Positions 1 to 7,044 of a stretch of 64,000 nucleotides of DNA are shown here, piece after piece (the first letter of the stretch is position 1; each line of letters begins with the position of its first letter). The position numbers and the translations under genes were made by a program. The notes under the pieces were generated by a model, which saw nothing but the letters and a program-made list of their open reading frames with translations, searched no databases and was not told the origin of the DNA. The DNA is from Candidatus Thiothrix anitrata (GTDB lineage: Bacteria; Pseudomonadota; Gammaproteobacteria; Thiotrichales; Thiotrichaceae). The DNA is taken from contig NZ_CP072800.1 of the NCBI RefSeq assembly GCF_017901155.1, positions 3,003,283 to 3,067,282 of the forward strand, read 5' to 3'.

Positions 1-342
1 CGGTTTGTGGTATTCGAATAGAACGGATCCAATACGAAAACGCTTGCCACGCAATGCCTTGGTTTGTAGACCAGAAATCACCAGATTGCGCCGATGTTCA
101 CCGTTTTCTAGCGGAACTGGCAGCCGTTTGTTGGCTTGTTGCAGGTCGTGTTCCGAAATCAGCGTAACCTGACAGCTTTCTACCGGATGCCAGTAACCTT
201 TGCCCGCGTGATAGCGGTCGCCCACTAAGCCCTTGCCCATCACCGCGCTGGCATAGGTAACAGCAAGCATTTTTCCACCACCCTGCGGCGTGATGTAGAT
301 GTGCGTCAGGCGCGGAGCGGGGCGGCGAAAGATTGCAAACAT
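1..342 (-). CDS. MOSC domain protein (C-terminus beyond window)
   Basis: About 114 residues can be read from an ATG at 342 before the gene leaves the left edge. The visible part resembles a MOSC domain, the C-terminal domain of molybdenum-cofactor sulfurases and of stand-alone YiiM-like proteins. Supporting stretches are GDRYHAG, LISEHDL and RRNLVISGL. MOSC proteins act on molybdenum cofactor or on N-hydroxylated substrates. The MOSC cysteine is not identifiable here, because only one Cys (VESCQ) is visible. The start lies 4 bases after the stop of bcp, so the two are probably co-transcribed. The family call is fairly firm; the substrate is unknown. Confidence 0.7.
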   Translation of the reverse strand, partial: MFAIFRRPAPRLTHIYITPQGGGKMLAVTYASAVMGKGLVGDRYHAGKGYWHPVESCQVTLISEHDLQQANKRLPVPLENGEHRRNLVISGLQTKALRGKRFRIGSVLFEYHKP

Positions 343-346
343 GGGG

Positions 347-817
347 TTATGCCATCTGTTTCTTGACCACGTCCAACATCGCTTGCGCGTGCCCGTTCGG
401 GTCAACTTGATACAACGCTTCCACCAACATTCCCTGTTTGTCGATGACGAAGGTGGAACGCACAATGCCCATTTTTTTCACGCCGTTCTTTTCCTTTTCT
501 TGCCACACGCCATAAGCCGCGCAGACTTCGCCGGACGTATCCGCCAACAGTTCCACTTTTAGCCCGAATTTGTCGATGAAGGCTTGATGGCTGCCGCAAT
601 CGTCCTTGCTGACCCCGATTACCACCGCATGATGCGCGGCAAATTCGGCTGCCAGTGCGGTGAATTCGTTCGCTTCAATGGTGCAGCCGGGGGTATCGTC
701 TTTGGGGTAAAAGTACAGCACGACATGTTGTTTGCCTGCGAAATCAGCCAGTGACACGGTTGTGCCGTGCTGATTGGGGGAACTGAACGCGGGGGCAGGT
801 TGCTTGGCTTGTAACAT
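347..817 (-). CDS. bcp: Thiol peroxidase Bcp/PrxQ
   Basis: Atypical 2-Cys peroxiredoxin of about 156 residues that reduces hydrogen and organic peroxides in the cytoplasm, recycled by thioredoxin. The active-site stretch YPKDDTPGCTIEANEF carries the peroxidatic cysteine and the Thr/Arg environment of the family. VRSTFVID and DPNGHA are typical of the C-terminal half. I chose the ATG at 817 because GGAGA lies six bases upstream; an in-frame ATG at 844 would add nine residues (MLSQIRRYL) that the family lacks. It is followed almost directly by the MOSC gene. Confidence 0.9.
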   Translation of the reverse strand: MLQAKQPAPAFSSPNQHGTTVSLADFAGKQHVVLYFYPKDDTPGCTIEANEFTALAAEFAAHHAVVIGVSKDDCGSHQAFIDKFGLKVELLADTSGEVCAAYGVWQEKEKNGVKKMGIVRSTFVIDKQGMLVEALYQVDPNGHAQAMLDVVKKQMA

Positions 818-926
818 CAAATATCTCCGAATTTGGGAAAGCATGGGTTATGTCATTTTCTACGTGAATGACTGTGTTAACACGAATAACCCTACTCTTC
901 TGTACTGATGCTGGTTTACCTTGCAT

Positions 927-955
927 AAAAAACCCGCCAACGGGTGGCGGGTTTT
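927..955 (-). terminator. Intrinsic terminator after the 1-Cys-type peroxiredoxin gene
   Basis: ACCCGCC and GGCGGGT form a GC-rich stem around 932-951. On the minus strand it is followed by a run of six T (927-932). On the plus strand GTTTTTG follows, so it may work in both directions. It lies 29 bases beyond the peroxiredoxin stop at 984 and separates that gene from bcp. Confidence 0.75.
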
Positions 956-983
956 TGTGGACAGGTTTAAGGCTGTTCAGTCA

Positions 984-1625
984 TTACAGGGCTTTCTTGC
1001 AGAAATACCAGTCAGTGCATTCGTAGCCTTCACTCATACGCGCTTCAGCCGCATCCACGTCTTGGGGTGGTGGCACGATAACTTTGTCACCCGGTTGCCA
1101 GCCTTCTGGTGTGGCAACTTTGTGGGTGTCAGAGGTTTGCAGTGCTGCAACCAGACGTAAAAATTCATCAATTGAACGTCCGTTGGTCATGGGGTAGTAC
1201 ACCATTGCCCGCAGGATGCCGTTCGGGTCGATAATGAAGGTTGCCCGTACCGCTGAAGTATCCGCCGCGCCGGGGTGGATCATGCCGTAAGCTTTAGCAA
1301 CATTCATGCTCAGGTCTTCGATGATCGGGAAGTTGATTTCAACGCCGAATTTTTCCTTGATGTTACGTACCCAAGCGACGTGGCTATAGTAGCTGTCGAT
1401 GGACAAACCGAGCAGTTCACAATTCAGGGCTTGGAAATCGGCATGACGTTTGGCAAACGCCGTGAATTCCGTGGTGCAAACCGGGGTGAAGTCAGCCGGA
1501 TGCGAGAACAGCACCAACCATTTGCCTTTGTAGTCATCCAGCTTTTTCACGCCGTGGGTAGTGCGGGCTTCAAAAGCCGGGGCAGCTTCATTGAGGCGTG
1601 GCATTGAGTAAGTTGTGTTTTCCAT
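984..1625 (-). CDS. Peroxiredoxin, Prx6/archaeal-type
   Basis: Protein of 213 residues in the Prx6-like subfamily. The peroxidatic cysteine lies in HPADFTPVCTTEF near residue 50, and a second pair lies in the C-terminal tail (YECTDWYFC). Such tail cysteines occur in archaeal and some bacterial Prx6-type enzymes, where one can act as resolving cysteine. It should reduce peroxide in the cytoplasm. AAGGA eight bases upstream supports the ATG at 1625. Both neighbours are transcribed in the same direction, but a terminator separates it from bcp and a 158-base leader lies upstream. Family certain; one-Cys versus two-Cys mechanism not settled. Confidence 0.9.
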   Translation of the reverse strand: MENTTYSMPRLNEAAPAFEARTTHGVKKLDDYKGKWLVLFSHPADFTPVCTTEFTAFAKRHADFQALNCELLGLSIDSYYSHVAWVRNIKEKFGVEINFPIIEDLSMNVAKAYGMIHPGAADTSAVRATFIIDPNGILRAMVYYPMTNGRSIDEFLRLVAALQTSDTHKVATPEGWQPGDKVIVPPPQDVDAAEARMSEGYECTDWYFCKKAL

Positions 1626-1671
1626 AGTAAGTATCCTTTCTGACGTTGTTGGGTTCAGGTGGTTTGATCAA

Positions 1672-1699
1672 GAGAAGCAGGGTTTGGAAGCTGCTTCTC
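1672..1699 (-). promoter_or_regulatory. Stem-loop in the leader of the peroxiredoxin gene
   Basis: GAGAAGCAG (1672-1680) and CTGCTTCTC (1691-1699) are perfect 9-bp inverted arms around a 10-base loop, in the untranslated region about 47 bases before the peroxiredoxin start. There is no T-run directly behind it, so an intrinsic terminator is unlikely. It could stabilise the leader or be an operator. Function not known. Confidence 0.45.
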
Positions 1700-1783
1700 A
1701 CTTGTTGATAGGCATATTATTGAATACTGATTGATTAGTAAAACAGAATAAATAGCATATTTCGATCGGTAAATACGATCATT

Positions 1784-2647
1784 TTAGATTGAAAAGGGTA
1801 AGATAAATCCGTTGTTTTGTAAAAAAGCCAGCAATGCAGGTGCGTGTTCCTCTATTTTATCGACAGAGGCGTGACCCGCGTCGGGAATTTCCAGCAGGGT
1901 TAAACGCGCTTGCGGGCAGTGGCTGACGATGGCATGTGCATCCGCGAGTGGCACAACCTGATCGTCTACTCCGTGCACCAACAGAATAGGGCAAGCAATC
2001 TGGCATACGCTATTCAGCGGCGCAATCGCCGCAAAGCGATACCCAACATAACGATTGACCCCGCGAATCAGCAAGCGTGGCAAATGCACCGTTTGCAGGT
2101 AACGGCGCATCACCCATTCAGGGTGCGCAAACGCCGACACGCTAATCACCGCCGCAATGTCGGTGCGCCGCGACGCTGCCAGCAACACAGCACCCGCGCC
2201 GACCGAATGCCCCAGCACCACCAGTTTCTCGCAAGCTGCTGGGTGATTGGTGTGCAACCATGCGAGTGCACTCTCCAAATCTTCGGCAAAACGGGGCAGG
2301 GAGGAAAAGCTGTGCGTGTCACTTTGCCCGTGATTGCGGGCATCGAAGAGCAGCACATTCAAGCCCGCCCGCTGAAAGGGCGCGGCGATGGGCAACATCA
2401 ATTCGGCATTGCTGCCCCAGCCGTGCAGGATGACCAGCGTTTGCGTGGCATTGCCAGCGGGTAAAAACCAGCCGAATAAGCGTTTGTTGGCAACGCTGGG
2501 AATCCACACTTGTTCAAAGGCAAAACCTAAGTCTTGCGGTGTGCCGTTTTCGATTTGGCGTGGGGTGCGGAAGCCCCAGTGAATGCCAACTACGAAAAGC
2601 ATGATTACAACAGCGATCAGCAGCAGTACGGTTATGAACGCTGACAT
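1784..2647 (-). CDS. Alpha/beta hydrolase with N-terminal membrane anchor
   Basis: Protein of 287 residues. Residues 4-24 form a hydrophobic anchor, so the hydrolase domain probably sits on one face of the inner membrane. The alpha/beta-hydrolase elements are in order: HGWGSN (oxyanion region), the nucleophile elbow GHSVGAG, the acid in LLVHGVDDQVVP and the histidine in PDAGHAS. This resembles the BEM46/YqkD-like serine hydrolases; the substrate cannot be told. The start is 12 bases after the stop of the NifX-like gene, so it is the last gene of a Rieske-NifX-hydrolase operon. No strong ribosome site is visible, which suggests coupling to the upstream gene. Confidence 0.85.
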   Translation of the reverse strand: MSAFITVLLLIAVVIMLFVVGIHWGFRTPRQIENGTPQDLGFAFEQVWIPSVANKRLFGWFLPAGNATQTLVILHGWGSNAELMLPIAAPFQRAGLNVLLFDARNHGQSDTHSFSSLPRFAEDLESALAWLHTNHPAACEKLVVLGHSVGAGAVLLAASRRTDIAAVISVSAFAHPEWVMRRYLQTVHLPRLLIRGVNRYVGYRFAAIAPLNSVCQIACPILLVHGVDDQVVPLADAHAIVSHCPQARLTLLEIPDAGHASVDKIEEHAPALLAFLQNNGFILPFSI

Positions 2648-2659
2648 TAAAGACAGATT

Positions 2660-3034
2660 TTAATGGTGGTGATCATGATCGTGTTCATGCGGCACTGCCG
2701 GTGGCAGGGTATTCGACAACAACGCTTTTACCGCCGTCACCGGATCCGTTTCCGCCGTTGCCCGCACCATCACACCCCGGCTGCCCATCTTGCGCACGAA
2801 ACCTTCGCCACAGCTGCCGGTGATTAAATAGTCCAGTTCAAACAACGGGTGTTCGCCCTGACCGTTCCATTCGTGCAACGCCATTTCCTTGGGCATATCC
2901 AGCCGTTCAAGTTCCTGTATTTCGCTGCCATCATGCGTTTCGTACACCATAAAACGCCGCCCCTTACCGGCATGTCCGGTAATGGTGCGGAAATTTTGGC
3001 TGCTGACGCCAATTTTTAAAGAACCAACTTTCAT
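2660..3034 (-). CDS. NifX/dinitrogenase cofactor-type protein with His-rich tail
   Basis: Small protein of 124 residues resembling the NifX/NifB-C/MTH1175 family that binds iron-molybdenum cofactor precursors or other metal clusters. FELDYLITGSCGEGFVRKM followed by a strand and helix is the characteristic region. The C-terminus ends in a histidine/aspartate run (HEHDHDHHH), a likely metal-binding tail. GAGGAAA lies just upstream of the ATG at 3034. No nitrogenase gene lies in the window, and the gene sits 15 bases after the Rieske gene. A role in iron or cluster handling for that protein is possible but only inferred. Confidence 0.65.
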   Translation of the reverse strand: MKVGSLKIGVSSQNFRTITGHAGKGRRFMVYETHDGSEIQELERLDMPKEMALHEWNGQGEHPLFELDYLITGSCGEGFVRKMGSRGVMVRATAETDPVTAVKALLSNTLPPAVPHEHDHDHHH

Positions 3035-3049
3035 GTGTATTTTCCTCGT

Positions 3050-3646
3050 TTAAGCGACATTACCGTCTTCACCGATCAGGATGGTGTTATCATCCTTGAA
3101 GTAATACGGTGGGACGACCAAATTAGTGGCTGCCGGTACGTTTTTGTATACTCGCCCCGCCAAGTCAAAGCGCGAACCGTGGCAGGCGCAATACCAGCCG
3201 CCCTTCCAATCCACGCCCAAATCTTCCGGTGCAAGCTCTGGGCGATAAGTCGGTGAGCAACCTAAATGCGTACAGATACCGACCAGTACAAGGTATTCAG
3301 GTTTACGTGAGCGATGTGGATTTTGGGCGTAGTCTGGTTGTTGTTCAGCGACATCTGAGGCAGGGTCACGCAAGCTGCCATCATTGGCAGGCAAATTTGC
3401 CAGCATTTCCTCGGTGCGGTTCACCACCCACACCGGCTTGCCGCGCCAAATAACCCGTAATAATTGCCCCGGCTCGACTTTGCTAATGTTAACCTCAACG
3501 GGCGCACCAGCGGCGCGAGCGCGAGCACTGGGATTCCAAGAATTCAGCAAAGGCGTAGCAACTGCCGCTACTCCCGCAGCCCCAACAACCGATGTAGCGA
3601 CGATAAGCAGGCGACGACGGCCTTGGTTAATCTCTGTGTGTGCCAT
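3050..3646 (-). CDS. petA: Rieske [2Fe-2S] protein, PetA-like
   Basis: Protein of 198 residues with the layout of the ubiquinol-cytochrome c reductase iron-sulfur subunit: an N-terminal GRRRLL twin-arginine-like stretch, a membrane helix at about 13-35, and a soluble Rieske domain. Cluster ligands are C125 and H127 in CTHLGC and C153 and H156 in CACHGS; C130 and C155 would form the usual disulfide. It would pass electrons from quinol to cytochrome c1. The usual petB and petC neighbours are absent. The next gene, 15 bases on, is NifX-like. It may serve a bc1 complex encoded elsewhere or be a second copy. The gene diverges from the oxidase operon. Confidence 0.9.
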   Translation of the reverse strand: MAHTEINQGRRRLLIVATSVVGAAGVAAVATPLLNSWNPSARARAAGAPVEVNISKVEPGQLLRVIWRGKPVWVVNRTEEMLANLPANDGSLRDPASDVAEQQPDYAQNPHRSRKPEYLVLVGICTHLGCSPTYRPELAPEDLGVDWKGGWYCACHGSRFDLAGRVYKNVPAATNLVVPPYYFKDDNTILIGEDGNVA

Positions 3647-3725
3647 GATGATTTTTATTCCAAATAAGTAACGGTTCGATGCATGAGCACGCTACTAGTT
3701 CAAATACTTTTGTGCATTGCGAAAC

Positions 3726-3740
3726 TGCAAACCAGTTGCA
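3726..3740. promoter_or_regulatory. Inverted repeat in the petA/oxidase divergent promoter
   Basis: TGCAA-ACCAG-TTGCA is a perfect 5-bp dyad with a 5-base centre. A very similar dyad (GCAACTTGGTTGC, 9522-9534) precedes the His-rich outer-membrane protein gene. On the opposite strand that site matches 11 of 13 central positions here. This suggests one regulator for both loci; its identity is unknown. Confidence 0.4.
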
Positions 3741-3761
3741 CTAGATCAGCCTTCTTTTCAA

Positions 3762-3775
3762 TTGATATTTATCAA
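3762..3775. promoter_or_regulatory. FNR-type binding site
   Basis: TTGAT-ATTT-ATCAA matches the FNR consensus TTGAT-N4-ATCAA exactly. It lies in the AT-rich 277-base divergent region, 116 bases from the Rieske start and 149 bases before the oxidase start. The FNR-family regulator encoded at 12574-13278 keeps the recognition-helix residues ETVSR expected to read this half-site. Redox or oxygen control of the sulfide/oxidase operon is therefore likely, with direction of control unknown. Confidence 0.65.
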
Positions 3776-3923
3776 AAAATAAAACTTCACATTTTTTCCA
3801 TTGATTTTTTCGTTTTTTTAAAAATCTCAAAGCACTTTATTTGGAAAAGGCAGAATCTCCACATCCTGCTTTAGGGTGCAATGACTTCAGGGTTATTGCT
3901 AGGTAAATAACAAGGAGATTTCT

Positions 3924-5321
3924 ATGGAAATGCTCGGATTATACCCCACCTGGCTAGAGCCAATGTTGGGGAGCGGTTGGGTTGTAGCTGTCATTTCAAC
4001 CATTCACGTTTTGGCATCCCACACCTCGGTGGGCGCGGCAATGGTGTTCGCTTACCTTGCGGTGGTGGCGTACCGGCAAGACAAGCCGGAATTGCTCGAT
4101 TACATCAAAAAGTACGGCATGTTCCTGCTGGTATTTTCTTATGTGATTGGCTCGATCACCGGCCCCGGTATCTGGTTTTCGACCACGGTTGCCAGCCCGC
4201 GTGGGATTTCAGCACTGATCCACAGCTTTGTGTGGAAGTGGGCAACTGAGTGGGTGTTCTTCGTCATCGAAGTGGTCGGCGTGTATTTGGTAGTGTATTT
4301 GGTCGGCAAGGTTGACCAGAAAACGCACATGCGCATTGCCGTCATTTTCGGGCTGGCTTCTTACACCACTATGCTGATTATTATCGGGATTTTGTCGTTC
4401 ATGATGTGGCCGGGGAAGGAAGTCTGGTTCACCGAAGGCGGTTATCTCAACGGTTTCTACGGCGCGAATACCTTTGCGCAATTGGCGATGCGTACCGCAT
4501 TCATGTTCACCATGACGGCGGTGGTTGGCGGCATTGTCGCGTCGGGTATTAAGGAATTGGCGTTCAAGAAAGCCATGCTGCGCCGTTTGGCAGTGTTGGG
4601 GATTGTGTCCACCTTGGCGGGTTCGCTGCTGTTCCAGTGGTATTTGCATACCCTGCCGGAACAGGCGCATATCGTGTTGGAAAACCGTTTGCCGGATTAT
4701 TTCCAGCCTGCGCTGATGATGGTGTTGAGCGGTATTTTGGCGTATTTCCTGTTTACCTTGGTGATGCCGCGTTTGATTGTGCCAGCGATTGCGAGCGTGA
4801 TGACGGTGGCGATTCTGGTGTTCGGCTTGTGGCCTGAGGAAGTGGCGCGTGAATCCATCCGCAAGCCTTTTGTGGCGGGGCAATACGTGTATTCCAACCA
4901 AGTGATTGCGCGGGATGTGCCGGGGTTGGGAATTAAATCGGAAATTCCGTTGCTGGAGGAAAAAGGGTTTCTGCAAAGCCATGTATTTTTGCCGGAAAAT
5001 TTGCGCACCGTCACGCCGGATAATGCGCGGGCAGTGGGTCATGCGCTGGCAATGACAGCGTGTTCCAACTGCCATTCCTTGACCGATACGGGGATGCGTC
5101 CGCTGGCGAAATATTTCGGGGGTAATACCGAGGTGGGCGAGATCAAAGATTATTTGCTGGGCGCATTGGCGACGGGCAATACCTTGTACATGCCGAAAAT
5201 TCCGCTGACTGATAGCGAAGCCGAAGCATTGGCGGTCTACATTGGCGCGTTGAAAGATGACACCGTGGCAGAAAACTATGCCGCTACCCGCAAGCCATTG
5301 GCACAAGCAGGGGAGAAATAA
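3924..5321 (+). CDS. CydA-like bd-type oxidase subunit with fused cytochrome c domain
   Basis: Protein of 465 residues. The first 330 or so form about nine membrane helices resembling subunit I of the cytochrome bd superfamily, with early histidines in STIHVLASHTSVG (H28, H33) as haem-ligand candidates. From about residue 370 a periplasmic cytochrome c domain follows, with CSNCH at 380-384 and a likely axial methionine near 423 (LYMPKIP). Members of the superfamily with a C-terminal haem c are known and are expected to take electrons from cytochrome c rather than quinol. AAGGAG six bases before the ATG gives a strong start. First gene of a five-gene operon with sulfide dehydrogenase. Oxygen reduction is inferred. 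Confidence 0.75.
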   Translation: MEMLGLYPTWLEPMLGSGWVVAVISTIHVLASHTSVGAAMVFAYLAVVAYRQDKPELLDYIKKYGMFLLVFSYVIGSITGPGIWFSTTVASPRGISALIHSFVWKWATEWVFFVIEVVGVYLVVYLVGKVDQKTHMRIAVIFGLASYTTMLIIIGILSFMMWPGKEVWFTEGGYLNGFYGANTFAQLAMRTAFMFTMTAVVGGIVASGIKELAFKKAMLRRLAVLGIVSTLAGSLLFQWYLHTLPEQAHIVLENRLPDYFQPALMMVLSGILAYFLFTLVMPRLIVPAIASVMTVAILVFGLWPEEVARESIRKPFVAGQYVYSNQVIARDVPGLGIKSEIPLLEEKGFLQSHVFLPENLRTVTPDNARAVGHALAMTACSNCHSLTDTGMRPLAKYFGGNTEVGEIKDYLLGALATGNTLYMPKIPLTDSEAEALAVYIGALKDDTVAENYAATRKPLAQAGEK

Positions 5322-5324
5322 ACC

Positions 5325-6548
5325 ATGAATGCTGAAATGTTATACGCCTTGCGCGATGTGGCGGGTGTGCCTTCGCATCCCGTGTTGTTCCTGATGTTGG
5401 GGGTGTTGACGTTTGCGTTGCACATCCTCGCGGTGCAGGTGATGTTGGGCGCGTCCGGTCTGGTGATTTGGGGCGCGTTGTCGAAAGCGGCTTATCAACG
5501 CCAATTGGCGCAGGCGATGTTGGGCGTGGCGAAAATTGCCGTGTCGGTCGCGGTGGTGTTGGGGGTTGCGCCCTTGCTGTTTGTGCAGGTGATTTATGAC
5601 CCGTTTTGGTACACCTCGAACGTGCTGTCGGCGTGGTGGGTGATTGGGTTTATTTTGATCCTCACCGTCGCTTATTTGCTGATGTATTTTTTCTACGCGA
5701 AAAACCATCATCTGGGAACGCAGAAAACCATTTGTCCCGGCTCGATGATCCTGTCACTGGCGTTGATGCTGGTGGTCGGTTTCATTATGCACGTCCTCAC
5801 CTATCAAATGTTGTCGCCGGATCAGTGGATGCAGTGGTATGCGCCGAATGGTGAAATTGATGCGTCCGGGCGCAAATTGCACGATTACAACGGGTGGCGT
5901 TTCGGGTTTTTCATCAGCCTGTCGGTGCTGGTGATCAGCGGCTGGTTGTTTGCTTACCGGCATTATATTAGCCACCGTACCGATGTGGATAACGGTTATC
6001 TGCAATGGTTGAAAGGCTTGGCAACGGTTTTGAGTCTCGCTGGTGGCATCGTTGCACTGGCCTTCGGCATTGGCTGGATGGCGACATTGCCAGACAGTCA
6101 AGCCGCTTTTGGGTTCTCCCCTTGGGTTGGGCTGGCAGCGATGCTTATCTCCCTCACCGCTGTCATGCCAAAACTCATTGGTAGCCGCGTGAATGCGCCG
6201 CTGTTTGGTTACGGTCTGTTTGGGCTGGCAGCCATCACGGGGATTGTGGTGGCGATTGCGCGGGAAGTGTTGCGCTGGAATATCTTGTTTGGTGATTTTG
6301 GCTACAACGCGCTGGATTATCCGGTGAATATGGACTGGTACAGTACGCTGCTGTTCTTCGGCACGTTTGTGATTATTGGTGGCTTGGTGTTGAGCTATTT
6401 CCTCACCGTGGCGTGGCAAGCGGGGCAAACGGAAGGTGTGTATACGCCTTCGCCTGCGGTGACGCGCTTGGGTAATCTTTCCATCCTCCTCATCACGTTG
6501 TGGATTATCCACTTTTTTGTGCTGGGGTTGTGGGTGTGGCTGCGCTAA
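5325..6548 (+). CDS. Polytopic membrane partner of the CydA-like subunit
   Basis: Protein of 407 residues with about ten hydrophobic helices and no CxxCH motif. It begins three bases after the stop of the CydA-like gene, with GGGGAG upstream, so the two are almost certainly translated together and form one complex. Position and topology are those expected of a second subunit of a bd-type oxidase. I see no clear CydB signature, and it may instead be a divergent CydA-like or family-specific subunit. Histidines that could ligate haem are present (H33 in LHILAVQ, H160 in FIMHVLTYQ). Function is inferred from context. Confidence 0.6.
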   Translation: MNAEMLYALRDVAGVPSHPVLFLMLGVLTFALHILAVQVMLGASGLVIWGALSKAAYQRQLAQAMLGVAKIAVSVAVVLGVAPLLFVQVIYDPFWYTSNVLSAWWVIGFILILTVAYLLMYFFYAKNHHLGTQKTICPGSMILSLALMLVVGFIMHVLTYQMLSPDQWMQWYAPNGEIDASGRKLHDYNGWRFGFFISLSVLVISGWLFAYRHYISHRTDVDNGYLQWLKGLATVLSLAGGIVALAFGIGWMATLPDSQAAFGFSPWVGLAAMLISLTAVMPKLIGSRVNAPLFGYGLFGLAAITGIVVAIAREVLRWNILFGDFGYNALDYPVNMDWYSTLLFFGTFVIIGGLVLSYFLTVAWQAGQTEGVYTPSPAVTRLGNLSILLITLWIIHFFVLGLWVWLR

Positions 6549-6555
6549 GGGGGCA

Positions 6556-7044
6556 ATGATGAAACTGAAAACAATCCTATTGCCGCTGTTGCTGGTGTCC
6601 TGCATTGGCACGGTACAGGCAGACGAGAAAAAAGCGGTGGAAAAAGTCGCGAAAGCGGTTGAAGCCAAAGCAGAAACCAAAGCACCTGCCGACAGCGTTT
6701 CCAAAGACGAATTGCGCGAGATGATCCGCGAATTGATTCAGGAAGAAATGGCTAATCTGCAACCGACCAGTAACACGGAAAGCAAGCTGGTTGCACCTGC
6801 TCATGCCGCTAAAGCAGGTGAAATCCTCGCCCATACCTGCGCCGGATGTCACGGCACGAATGGTGTATTGGAAAACGAAATTTTTATGCCGCTGGCAGGA
6901 ATGCCGGAGCAGGAATTCGTCAAAACCATGCTGGATTTCCGCGATGGCGCACGCCAATCGACCCTGATGGGCACGGTTGCTAACGGCTTGAGCGAACAGC
7001 AAATCCGCGACATGGCACGGTATTTTATGGAGGTTTCCCCATGA
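6556..7044 (+). CDS. Exported monohaem cytochrome c
   Basis: Protein of about 162 residues. The N-terminus has a signal sequence that could be cleaved after VQA or processed as a lipoprotein at LVSC (C16). A charged Lys/Glu/Ala-rich segment of about 55 residues, probably helical, follows. The C-terminal domain is a class I cytochrome c with CAGCH at 95-99 and methionines for the sixth ligand (MPLAGMP). The extended helix could act as a spacer that lets the haem domain reach a membrane partner. The ATG at 6556 or 6559 follows AGGGGG. The stop overlaps the start of the flavoprotein gene by 4 bases. Probably carries electrons between sulfide dehydrogenase and oxidase. Confidence 0.8.
   Translation: MMKLKTILLPLLLVSCIGTVQADEKKAVEKVAKAVEAKAETKAPADSVSKDELREMIRELIQEEMANLQPTSNTESKLVAPAHAAKAGEILAHTCAGCHGTNGVLENEIFMPLAGMPEQEFVKTMLDFRDGARQSTLMGTVANGLSEQQIRDMARYFMEVSP

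Noticed and set aside
1764-1780. GATCG-N7-CGATC dyad between the hydrolase and peroxiredoxin genes
   Set aside because: Arms are only 5 bp and flanks are not symmetrical; chance is likely in a 158-base AT-rich region.
4209-5306. Long open frame antisense to the CydA-like gene
   Set aside because: His/Arg/Gln-rich composition is typical of a shadow of a membrane protein gene; the plus-strand gene has clear motifs and a ribosome site.
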